A stretch of 22,985 bases of DNA from Cesiribacter sp. (GTDB lineage Bacteria > Bacteroidota > Bacteroidia > Cytophagales > Cyclobacteriaceae): contig JASLAE010000035.1 of the NCBI GenBank assembly GCA_030147305.1, positions 1 to 22,985 of the forward strand. Direction: 5' to 3'. The notes beneath the pieces were generated by a model. That model did no database searches. It was not told the DNA's origin and was given only the letters and a program-made list of their open reading frames with translations. Numbering within the stretch: the stretch's first letter is position 1; each line of letters starts with the position of its first letter. Below, in pieces: positions 15,951 to 22,985 of this stretch. A program made the position numbers and the translations under genes.

Positions 15951-16538
15951 TTAAGCGTTCAACGTTAAAAAGAGGAACAAATATAGCCAAAGCACATCTA
16001 AAAAGTGCCAGAAGGTAGCGCACATTTGCAGTGACGCCATGTTTTTGCTGTGCACCTTAAAATGAAATGAACGGTAGAGTACAATGGCCACAAAAATTAG
16101 CCCCGCAATAATATGCAGCCCGTGCATAAAAGGCAACACATACATAAAGCTTTGTATGGAACTACCGCCAATAAAATAAATATCCTGTGCTACCAGCTGG
16201 TCGAAGCTAAACCACTGTCCCAGTAAAAAAGCAACGCCCAAAACAAAGGTAATGCCAAGCAGCATGCGTAATGCAGGCAGATTATCTTTGCTTGCCGCTC
16301 TGTTCGCCAGGTGTATGGTAACACTACTGATCACCAGCAAAACGGTTGTAATTTTAAACAGGTTAGGAAGCTCAATGTTCAGAAGGCCACCCTCGGAACG
16401 AGCTACCAGAAAAGCACTTGTCCACCCTGCAAACATCATGATGATAGACACGATAAATAGCCAGACCACAAACTTTTTGGGGTGCATGGTGAGCGGTTGC
16501 TGAGGCTCCTCTACATGCGCAAGGTTTATATTTTGCAT
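15951..16538 (-). CDS. Cytochrome c oxidase subunit III (first copy, 195 aa)
   Basis: This 195-aa five-helix subunit III has HGLH (139-142) in helix 4 and TFWHFLDVLWLYLF near the C-terminus (about 175-188). I chose ATG at 16538, which has GGAG six bases upstream, over an in-frame GTG at 16550 that overlaps the ctaB stop by one base and would add four residues. It lacks the two N-terminal helices of classic seven-helix subunit III, as is typical of the five-helix CtaE/CyoC type. With the longer subunit III and subunit IV downstream it completes the oxidase core. It follows ctaB immediately, so translation is probably coupled. Confidence 0.9.
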   Translation of the reverse strand: MQNINLAHVEEPQQPLTMHPKKFVVWLFIVSIIMMFAGWTSAFLVARSEGGLLNIELPNLFKITTVLLVISSVTIHLANRAASKDNLPALRMLLGITFVLGVAFLLGQWFSFDQLVAQDIYFIGGSSIQSFMYVLPFMHGLHIIAGLIFVAIVLYRSFHFKVHSKNMASLQMCATFWHFLDVLWLYLFLFLTLNA

Positions 16539-16541
16539 ATT

Positions 16542-16548
16542 CTTCTCC
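16542..16548 (-). promoter_or_regulatory. Shine-Dalgarno site deciding the subunit III start
   Basis: On the minus strand GGAGAAG (16548-16542) gives a GGAG core six bases before the ATG at 16538. Clear SD motifs are uncommon in Bacteroidota, so this supports the ATG over the upstream GTG at 16550. Confidence 0.55.
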
Positions 16549-16549
16549 A

Positions 16550-17443
16550 CTATAATTTATCCAACAAAAAGGCAATTTGTACAACTGGCAGATAAATGAA
16601 GGAGCCAAACATTAGCCTTAAGGCTGCTTTCTGGCTACAGTCCTTCATTAAAGTAAAGGTCTGAAACAGGAATAATACACCACAGATCGTAGCCACCAGC
16701 GCTGAATTAATGCCTGTGATGCCGAGCTTGGTAGGCAATAAGCCCAGGGGTAACAAGAAGAGGGTGTAGGACATGATTTGGATAGCCGTACGCAGATCCT
16801 TCTTCCCTCCCATTGGCAATAGGTTAAAGCCGGCTCGTTTGTAATCTTCATCAGCGACCCAGGCGATCGCCCAGAAGTGCGGGAACTGCCATATGAACTG
16901 AATCCCGAACAGGATCAATGCCTCCGGTGATATTACACCGGTAGCGGCTGTCCAGCCCAATAAAGGAGGGAGTGCGCCAGGAAATGCACCCACCACTACT
17001 GCCAGCGGCCCCATTCTTTTCATAGGGGTATAAACAAAGCTGTAGAGCAGGAATGAAAGGGCAGATAAGGCGGTAGTGAGTGTATTGGTGTAAATATTAA
17101 GGATGATTAAACCCAAAATACCAGCCACTGCTGCTACTACCAGCGCTTCCTGTACTGAAATTCTACCGGTTGGGATTGGCCGGGTCATGGTACGCTTCAT
17201 CAGCTTGTCGTAGTCCCGCTCCAGTACCTGGTTAATGGTACCTGCTGCACCCGCCACTAAAAATCCACCCAAGGAAAGCATAATCAGCTGCCCCCATACA
17301 ATTGGACCTTCTATGGCAAGCAGATAACCAAAAGCCGAGGAAAAGGCAACTAAAAGAGATAGCCGTAGCTTAAGTAACTCGGCCAGCACTTTCAGGAATT
17401 CTCCAGCGATGGCCTGTGGTTTACTTGTATTGGCTGCTAACAT
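16550..17443 (-). CDS. ctaB: Protoheme IX farnesyltransferase (haem O synthase)
   Basis: CtaB transfers a farnesyl group to haem B to make haem O, in the inner membrane. This 297-aa UbiA-family protein has both prenyltransferase motifs: NQVLERDYDKLMKRTMTRP (71-89, Asp-rich Mg/diphosphate site) and DEDYKRAGFNLLP (198-210). About nine membrane helices and the length fit the family. Its ATG overlaps the ctaA stop by 7 bases, and its stop lies 12 bases before the next ATG, so it is translationally coupled on both sides. Its product is the substrate of CtaA encoded just upstream, and haem A then goes to CoxA. All conserved residues are present. Confidence 0.96.
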   Translation of the reverse strand: MLAANTSKPQAIAGEFLKVLAELLKLRLSLLVAFSSAFGYLLAIEGPIVWGQLIMLSLGGFLVAGAAGTINQVLERDYDKLMKRTMTRPIPTGRISVQEALVVAAVAGILGLIILNIYTNTLTTALSALSFLLYSFVYTPMKRMGPLAVVVGAFPGALPPLLGWTAATGVISPEALILFGIQFIWQFPHFWAIAWVADEDYKRAGFNLLPMGGKKDLRTAIQIMSYTLFLLPLGLLPTKLGITGINSALVATICGVLFLFQTFTLMKDCSQKAALRLMFGSFIYLPVVQIAFLLDKL

Positions 17444-18516
17444 GTCTGAAGTTTAAGTTCTTTGTGTTTTAAAGCGCTGCTACGTACCAGCAGCAACATA
17501 TAAAATTGAAGTCCGAAAAGGAATGTACCCAGCAAAAGATGCAAAGGCTGCAATACGGCCGGAAAGCCAAAATAGGAAAGTACGATACCTATAAAGGCTT
17601 CAACCAGTACTATCACCAGCAAAACAGCAGCCCAGCGGCTAAGTTCCCCTTTTGCCTGCTGACGGCTAAAGAAAAGCAAAAATAGATGGGCAGCCAGCAG
17701 TAACCAGGAAAAGGACCGGTGAATGTAAAACATTGTACTATCCAGCCGCTCAACCCATAGTTCGCGTTGCTGGTAAGCCAGCGAAGCAGCTACCTGGTCA
17801 ATGGCCTCCCGTACCTGAGTTCCGAGCACCACCTGTACCAACGTGAGCACAAGTGCAAGCCATACTACTGCCTCGGCAATACCTGCTTTAGCGAATGGCT
17901 TTATCTTTGGTTCCACTGCGCTAAAAGCAGCCAGTTCAAGTACCGCCACCAAAAGCAGGGCTGGCAGCATATGAATGGTTATCATCCAGGGCAAGAGGTT
18001 AGTAGAAACTACCAAAGCACCCAGCCATCCCTGGAAAATCACCAGTACTACCGCAAACGCACTCAGCAGAGTGATACTCTTTTTGCTTTTCCAAAATTTT
18101 AAAGAACGTAAGAAGGTTGCAATAATGAGCAACCCAATGCATACACCAACCAATCTGTTGATGTACTCGATCCAGGTATTTATAACATTGAACTGAGATT
18201 CTTCCTGGATCGCTTCTTCTGTCCGCAAGGCATTGGCAGTACCTGTCATGCCTATCTTTTCTAAGAGCGCAGCCAGGCGTTCATTTTTAGCCAGCCGCTT
18301 CTCCAGGTACACCTGCTGATAATCATCAGGAAGTTGAGACGCATCAGTAGGTGGCACCCACTGTCCAAAACATTTAGGCCAATCCGGACAGCCCATCCCA
18401 GAACCACTGCTTCTTACAATCCCTCCTACTAAAATCAAAAGGTAAACGGCTATAATGGTGATTACAGCCAGTTTACCATATGATTGAGCATATCTGCTAG
18501 TGTTTCTTAGTTTCAT
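17437..18516 (-). CDS. ctaA: Haem A synthase (COX15/CtaA family)
   Basis: CtaA oxidises the C8 methyl of haem O to a formyl group, giving haem A. This 359-aa protein has eight predicted helices. VGGIVRSSGSGMGCPDWPKC (30-49) carries an extracytoplasmic Cys43/Cys49 pair. Family histidines are seen at 182 (TIHMLP), 266 (YIHRSF) and 326 (PLHLLL). The Glu of the first site is Glu117, but the residue three later, His in B. subtilis CtaA (His60), is Asn120 here (EYINR). A hydrophilic loop of about 55 residues (55-112) between helices 1 and 2 is longer than in the Bacillus enzyme. Its start overlaps the coxA stop by 20 bases and its stop overlaps the ctaB start by 7. Confidence 0.93.
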   Translation of the reverse strand: MKLRNTSRYAQSYGKLAVITIIAVYLLILVGGIVRSSGSGMGCPDWPKCFGQWVPPTDASQLPDDYQQVYLEKRLAKNERLAALLEKIGMTGTANALRTEEAIQEESQFNVINTWIEYINRLVGVCIGLLIIATFLRSLKFWKSKKSITLLSAFAVVLVIFQGWLGALVVSTNLLPWMITIHMLPALLLVAVLELAAFSAVEPKIKPFAKAGIAEAVVWLALVLTLVQVVLGTQVREAIDQVAASLAYQQRELWVERLDSTMFYIHRSFSWLLLAAHLFLLFFSRQQAKGELSRWAAVLLVIVLVEAFIGIVLSYFGFPAVLQPLHLLLGTFLFGLQFYMLLLVRSSALKHKELKLQTC

Positions 18517-20374
18517 TTACCACAATTGCATCATCATCTTTCTCCCGGTCTACCAATTCATTTTCATGCGGCAGGTTAGAAGATGGCGTCATGCTATACG
18601 GTATGTTCTGAGGTATATAATCCTCTATGGCGCCAGGCTTGCTGTAATCGTAAGGCCAGCGGTAAACCGTTGGGATCTCACCAGGCCAGTTGCCATGACC
18701 GGGTTCTGCAGGGGTGGTCCACTCCAGCGTGTTGGAACGCCATGGGTTAGCAGAAGCTCTGCGTCCATACCACATGCTGTAGAAGAAGTTAAAGGCAAAG
18801 ATCATCTGAGAGCTAAAAGTGATAATTGCTGCAATGGTTACAAAAGAGTTAAGGTCAGCAAAACCACTAAATGTCTCAAAGTTAGTCCAGGTGTAATAGT
18901 GGCGCGGATATCCTGCTATACCGATGTAGTGAAGCGGGAAAAACACCATATATACCCCTACAAAAGTCATCCAGAAATGGACATAGCCAAGCTTATTGTC
19001 CATCATGCGGCCAAACATTTTAGGGAACCAGTGATAAACACCGGCCATCATACCAAAGAAAGAGGCTGCACCCATTACCAGGTGAAAGTGTGCTACTACA
19101 AAGTAGGTATCGTGCAGGTAAACATCCAGCGCGGAGTTACCCAGGAAGATACCGGTAATACCACCTGAAATGAAGAGCGACACCAGACCAATAGAGAAAA
19201 GCATGGCAGGTGTAAACACTATATTTCCTTTCCAAAGCGTTGTCAGGTAGTTAAATACTTTTACTCCGGAGGGAACAGCTATAATCAGGGTCAGGAACAT
19301 AAAGACAGAACCCAGGAAGGGGCTCATCCCTGAAACGAACATATGGTGCGCCCATACCACAAAAGAGAGTACAGAAATACCTAATAATGAACCAATCATG
19401 GCGCGGTAACCGAAAATTGGCTTCCGAGAGTTGGTTGCAATGATTTCAGAAGTGATTCCCAATGCTGGCAATAATACAATATATACCTCCGGGTGACCCA
19501 GGAACCAGAACAAGTGCTGGTATAACAATGGGCTACCACCCAGGTTAGGCAGGGCCTCTCCTGCTATGTAAATGTCAGACAGGTAAAAGCTGGTACCCAT
19601 GCTACGGTCAAAGATCAGCAACAGGGCTGCAGCAAAAAGCACCGGGAAAGCAAGCAAGCCAAGTACCGCAGTCAGGAAGAAAGCCCAGATGGTTAGCGGC
19701 AGCCGGGCAAATGACAAGCCCCGGGTTCTTAAGTTGATTACGGTAGCTATGTAGTTGATACCACCCAACAGCTGAGAAACTATGAAAAGGGACATGGAGG
19801 TTAACCACAGGGTCATCCCCATGGCACTACCACTAATTGCCTGAGGCAGCGCACTCAAGGGTGGGTAGATTGTCCAGCCTGCTGAGGCAGGACCAGTTTC
19901 CAGAAACAAACTGCAGAACATGATCACGCTTGACAGGAAGAAGAACCAGTACGAAAGCATGTTCATGAAACCGGACGCCATATCACGGGCACCAATTTGC
20001 AGGGGAATCAGGAAGTTTGAAAAGGTACCGCTAAGTCCGGCGGTAAGCACAAAGAATACCATAATGGTACCATGCATGGTTACCAGTGCCAGGTAAAACT
20101 CAGGGTCGATCTTACCGGTGCTGTTGATCCAGTCACCCAGAAGCGGGCGAAGCCACTCCTGGCTCATCTCTGGAAAACCCAGCTGCAGTCTGAAGATCAC
20201 TGAAAGTGAACCACCAATAAATGCCCACAGCAAGCCTGTTACCAGGAACTGCTTGGCAATCATTTTGTGGTCAGTAGAAAAAATGTATTTCGAGATAAAG
20301 CTTTGATGATGTGCATGCTCCTCGTGGTGGTCGGCATGTGCACCATGTAAGGTGTCAGTATGTATGGTCGCCAT
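18497..20374 (-). CDS. Cytochrome c oxidase subunit I (A1-like haem-copper oxidase)
   Basis: This 625-aa catalytic subunit reduces O2 to water and pumps protons. The ligands are visible: His101 (haem a, in TMHGTIM), His294 with cross-linked Tyr298 in GHPEVY, His343/His344 (CuB, WAHHMF), His429 (haem a3) and His431 (haem a) in VAHFH. Glu296 in GHPEVY marks an A1-type D-channel end. Twelve core helices fit the family; the C-terminus extends about 100 residues into a charged, proline-rich tail. The N-terminus is unusually His-rich (seven His in residues 5-23). It lies 17 bases after coxB and overlaps ctaA by 20 bases. The complete motif set makes it an active oxidase. Confidence 0.97.
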   Translation of the reverse strand: MATIHTDTLHGAHADHHEEHAHHQSFISKYIFSTDHKMIAKQFLVTGLLWAFIGGSLSVIFRLQLGFPEMSQEWLRPLLGDWINSTGKIDPEFYLALVTMHGTIMVFFVLTAGLSGTFSNFLIPLQIGARDMASGFMNMLSYWFFFLSSVIMFCSLFLETGPASAGWTIYPPLSALPQAISGSAMGMTLWLTSMSLFIVSQLLGGINYIATVINLRTRGLSFARLPLTIWAFFLTAVLGLLAFPVLFAAALLLIFDRSMGTSFYLSDIYIAGEALPNLGGSPLLYQHLFWFLGHPEVYIVLLPALGITSEIIATNSRKPIFGYRAMIGSLLGISVLSFVVWAHHMFVSGMSPFLGSVFMFLTLIIAVPSGVKVFNYLTTLWKGNIVFTPAMLFSIGLVSLFISGGITGIFLGNSALDVYLHDTYFVVAHFHLVMGAASFFGMMAGVYHWFPKMFGRMMDNKLGYVHFWMTFVGVYMVFFPLHYIGIAGYPRHYYTWTNFETFSGFADLNSFVTIAAIITFSSQMIFAFNFFYSMWYGRRASANPWRSNTLEWTTPAEPGHGNWPGEIPTVYRWPYDYSKPGAIEDYIPQNIPYSMTPSSNLPHENELVDREKDDDAIVVNETKKH

Positions 20375-20391
20375 TCTTAAGCTTTAGTAAA

Positions 20392-21453
20392 TTATTGGTT
20401 AGTGGTTTCAACGGCGGCTTCTAAAGGCTCGCTTTCAGTGCCTGCGTCTGCTGCTTCCTGCGAATTAATGGTGGTGTCATTTTCACCTTCGCCTGGCTGC
20501 ATCCACGCCTCCTGCTCTGCTTTCCATTTCTGGTATTCTGCAGGCTCGTCTACTATTATTATCTTTCTCATGGAGAAGTGACCACGTCCACAAATCTGCT
20601 GACAGGCCAGCTCATAGTTAAAATCCGGGTTGTTCAGTTCTTTGCGCATCTCTGCCGTGGTTTTTGTTGGTATAAACCACATACGGGTCGGCATACCCGG
20701 CATCGCATCCATCTTCTGACGGAAGTGGGGTAAGCTAACTGAGTGCAACACATCCCTGGCTCTGATCTTGATCTCTACAGGCACGCCTTTAGCAAAGTGG
20801 ATTTCACGCGGCATAAAGTCATCCATGGCTGCAGGATCTTCTGCATCAATTCCCATTGGATTTTCAGCATCTACAAAACGGTAATTGTAGTTGCCAAGCT
20901 TGCCATCCGCACCGGGATATCTGATGGCCCAGTCAAACTGATAACCCATGATTTCCATCACCTCTGCCTCCTGCGGGGCTTCGTCTGTCATCTGGTTCCA
21001 AACTTTAAAACCGCCAAATACCAGCGTAACCAGTACAATTGCTGGAATAATGGTCCAGACAATTTCCAGTTTGGTATTATCAGGATAAAAGAGCGCGCGC
21101 TTGTTGTCATTGTACTGGTAGCGGAAAGCAAACCAGAAAAGGGCAACGTTCGTGATCAGGAAAGCTGCAACGGACACCCACATGGTTGCCCAGAAAAGCG
21201 ATTCATAATCATCGCCATGCTCTGCCGCAAATGGCTGCTGGTAGTTATCGTAGGCATCGAATGAATACCAGAAAAAGAGCCCGCCCATAACTACCAGGAA
21301 CACCAGGAACAGGAGTGCATTTACTTTGTTGCTGAGGGATACCCTTATTTTATCTGAACCACGGGCTACACTTACCAGTGTATACACCCGATACAGAAGA
21401 AGCAGGATCGCTAGCAGAATAATTACGCCAATGGCTATCAGGATTCCAAACAT
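20392..21453 (-). CDS. Cytochrome c oxidase subunit II with CuA site
   Basis: This 353-aa subunit accepts electrons from cytochrome c or ACIII through the binuclear CuA centre. The ligands are His237 (VLHSVSLPHF), Cys284, Gln286 (backbone position, usually Glu), Cys288 and His292 with Met295 in CQQICGRGHFSM. There are three N-terminal helices (about 3-24, 45-64, 88-110), then a fourth at 130-148 (EIVWTIIPAIVL) before the periplasmic cupredoxin domain. The extra first helix is unlike the usual two-helix hairpin, and there is no lipobox. The tail (about 318-353) is acidic and low-complexity. No cytochrome c domain is fused, unlike Bacillus CtaC. It sits 29 bases after actF and 17 bases before coxA. 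Confidence 0.95.
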   Translation of the reverse strand: MFGILIAIGVIILLAILLLLYRVYTLVSVARGSDKIRVSLSNKVNALLFLVFLVVMGGLFFWYSFDAYDNYQQPFAAEHGDDYESLFWATMWVSVAAFLITNVALFWFAFRYQYNDNKRALFYPDNTKLEIVWTIIPAIVLVTLVFGGFKVWNQMTDEAPQEAEVMEIMGYQFDWAIRYPGADGKLGNYNYRFVDAENPMGIDAEDPAAMDDFMPREIHFAKGVPVEIKIRARDVLHSVSLPHFRQKMDAMPGMPTRMWFIPTKTTAEMRKELNNPDFNYELACQQICGRGHFSMRKIIIVDEPAEYQKWKAEQEAWMQPGEGENDTTINSQEAADAGTESEPLEAAVETTNQ

Positions 21454-21482
21454 TACTGTCCGACTTAATAAGCGTTAAATGA

Positions 21483-22928
21483 TTAAATATGATGATGCAT
21501 GCTTTCTTGCAGCATTGGGTGATTTTTCTGTATCAGGCCAATTTTGGCCAGGGCAGTCATCACTACAAATCCAAAAGCTGCAGCATAAACCATAATCAGG
21601 CCAATTTCCATCAAACCGAATCCGCCAGTTTCTCTTAAAACACCAGGGCTCACCATCATGTAAAAGTCAAGCCAGTGTCCGAACAGAATCACAGCACAAA
21701 CAATCTTCAGGAAGATCGCATGACGTTTGGCATCCCTCGTCATCAAAACCAGGAATGGGAATGCGAAGTTCAGGAACAGGTTAAGAAAGAAAAGGGGCGC
21801 GTAATGGTCGCTGGAGAGCCTTTCAATATAATAAATTGACTCTTCCGGAATGTTTGCATAATAGATCAGCAGGAACTGAGAGAACCAAAGATAGGTCCAG
21901 AAAATGCTGAATGCAAACATAAATTTACCCAGGTCGTGCAGGTGATTGGCATTGACGATCTTTAAATAACCGGCTTCACGCAACAACACTACAATGAGTG
22001 TAATTGCAGCAATACCACTCACCCACCAGCTGGCAAATACATACCAGCCAAACAGTGTGCTGAACCAGTGCGGGTCAATGGACATTACCCAGTCCCAGGC
22101 CGCCATAGAAGAAGTTACGGCAAACAGTACCAGGAAAATAGCAGAGTACTTGCGCAGTGTGTACCAGTATGAGGTACCACCATGCAAATCTTCTTCCATT
22201 GTTTTATTTCTGATTAAGTAGAAGAACCCGATCCAGATACCAAAGAAGATCACCATCCGGGCTATGTAGAAGATTGGGTTCAGGTAACCTTCTTTGCCAG
22301 CAATAATGGGGTCGTACTGCGGATTTTTAGAGCCATCCTCTAAAAACTCATTGTATAGGTATTCATGTGTCCAGTGAAACAGATCGTGATTAGTGATCAG
22401 CCAGGTAACGATCATCAGCACTGCAGCAAAAGGCAGCCAGCTGGCAAGTGCCAGTGGTACGCGCTGAAAACCAGCAGACCAACCTGCCTGTGAAGCATAC
22501 TGAATCGCAACCCAGAACAAACCAATGATGGCAAGACCTGTAAAAAACACGTTGTTGATCCACAAGTTGGCATACAACCTCTTTAACCAGCTATGCTCTT
22601 CTCCATGGGCTGCAGCATCAGCTGCCGGGTTACCCGAACCACGGGGATGGGCTTCGTCGCCAGCATCTGCTCCGTGTTCTACTACACCGGAGCCCGTGTC
22701 AGTCTGGCCCTGTGGTGTTGTACCCGGAGTTTCCTGGGCCTCTTTTTCGTTGTATAGTGGAACTACTGCTTCAGTATCTGCGGGCTCGTGGTGTTCTCCA
22801 ACACCCATTACACCCATGACAATACCTCCTGCAAGCAAAACCAGACCAATGACCAATAGTATACCTAATACTTTCTTCAGGCCTGAAGTAAAGGTAAAGC
22901 GTTCTTCTATATGGATAGGATGTTCCAT
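21483..22928 (-). CDS. actF: Alternative complex III subunit ActF (quinol:cytochrome c oxidoreductase membrane subunit)
   Basis: This 481-aa protein has about ten membrane helices and matches ActF, an NrfD-like membrane subunit of alternative complex III, which oxidises menaquinol and passes electrons to cytochrome c or directly to a caa3 oxidase. Recognisable parts are the N-terminal helix (18-42), the NHDLFHWTHEYLY segment, TSSMAAWDWVMSIDPHWFSTLFGW, and a C-terminal HHHI. Between helices 1 and 2 lies a low-complexity loop (about 44-113) rich in Gly, Ala, Glu, Asp, Thr and His, probably outside the membrane. It is followed directly by coxB, as in the Rhodothermus ACIII-caa3 arrangement. The preceding frame ends like a cytochrome c subunit (ActE), supporting the identification. 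Confidence 0.9.
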   Translation of the reverse strand: MEHPIHIEERFTFTSGLKKVLGILLVIGLVLLAGGIVMGVMGVGEHHEPADTEAVVPLYNEKEAQETPGTTPQGQTDTGSGVVEHGADAGDEAHPRGSGNPAADAAAHGEEHSWLKRLYANLWINNVFFTGLAIIGLFWVAIQYASQAGWSAGFQRVPLALASWLPFAAVLMIVTWLITNHDLFHWTHEYLYNEFLEDGSKNPQYDPIIAGKEGYLNPIFYIARMVIFFGIWIGFFYLIRNKTMEEDLHGGTSYWYTLRKYSAIFLVLFAVTSSMAAWDWVMSIDPHWFSTLFGWYVFASWWVSGIAAITLIVVLLREAGYLKIVNANHLHDLGKFMFAFSIFWTYLWFSQFLLIYYANIPEESIYYIERLSSDHYAPLFFLNLFLNFAFPFLVLMTRDAKRHAIFLKIVCAVILFGHWLDFYMMVSPGVLRETGGFGLMEIGLIMVYAAAFGFVVMTALAKIGLIQKNHPMLQESMHHHI

Positions 22929-22944
22929 TAATCAGCTAATTATG

Positions 22945-22985
22945 TTATTGTCCTTGTTGTTGCAGGGTTTGAACATAGTGTACGA
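22945..22985 (-). CDS. actE: C-terminal end of a probable cytochrome c subunit of ACIII (ActE), partial
   Basis: The minus-strand frame entering from the right edge reads VHYVQTLQQQGQ and stops with TAA at 22947-22945, 16 bases before the actF ATG. The ending VHYVQTLQ is the usual last helix of a class I cytochrome c domain. In known ACIII operons actE, a monohaem cytochrome c, immediately precedes actF, so both position and residues agree. Only 12 complete codons are in view, so the CXXCH haem motif cannot be checked. Confidence 0.65.
   Translation of the reverse strand, partial: VHYVQTLQQQGQ

Noticed and set aside
15167..16538. The two subunit III genes as halves of one frameshifted gene
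   Set aside because: Each protein has its own complete set of C-terminal subunit III motifs, and 31 bases separate them, so they are two genes.
18497..18516. The 20-base overlap of coxA and ctaA as a sequencing frameshift
   Set aside because: Both proteins have normal ends and complete motifs on either side of the overlap. Overlaps are common in this operon (also ctaA/ctaB).
18500..19168. Plus-strand open frame of 222 codons
   Set aside because: It is antisense to the C-terminal half of cytochrome oxidase subunit I, which has all its ligand motifs. The peptide is not protein-like.

Overview
The window looks like a chromosomal segment of a Bacteroidota bacterium, most likely of the order Cytophagales. 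The evidence is gene content: an alternative complex III (ACIII) to caa3-type oxidase cluster, a long insertion-bearing IspG, a DUF420 assembly protein, a very large NtrY-like histidine kinase and a large beta-barrel protein, together with weak Shine-Dalgarno signals and moderate GC. I saw no tRNA, rRNA, insertion sequence, CRISPR array or phage gene. Almost every base is coding, mostly on the minus strand.

Left part (1-5650). A 34-codon open frame runs off the left edge. It is followed by a cytoplasmic SGNH/GDSL hydrolase, then a 63-aa single-helix membrane protein ending in a clear terminator, ispG (isoprenoid MEP pathway) and a short-chain dehydrogenase, all on the minus strand. Divergent from the dehydrogenase is a plus-strand pair encoding an MlaE-like permease and an MlaF-like ATPase. 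These form the inner-membrane core of an MCE lipid transporter, but no MCE (MlaD) gene follows.

Middle part (5650-14720, all minus). Read in the direction of transcription, the order is SCO1-like copper chaperone, DUF420 (CtaM-like) membrane protein, a small secreted/membrane CxxC protein, a DUF983 zinc-ribbon membrane protein, a 1227-aa histidine kinase with three apparent extracytoplasmic regions, and a 1156-aa secreted beta-barrel protein. Neighbours are separated by 0-18 nt or overlap, so this reads as one operon. It joins cytochrome oxidase assembly factors to an envelope sensor and an outer-membrane protein, and it is the most interesting unit here.

Right part (14780-22985, all minus). 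This is the end of an ACIII/caa3 operon, in transcription order: the last 12 residues of a probable cytochrome c subunit (ActE), ActF, CoxB (CuA subunit), CoxA, CtaA (haem A synthase), CtaB (haem O synthase), two different subunit III proteins and subunit IV. A strong hairpin terminator separates it from SCO1. Together the genes encode quinol oxidation (ACIII), electron transfer to an A1-like haem-copper oxidase, and synthesis of its haem A. The SCO1/DUF420 genes next door probably serve its copper and haem assembly.
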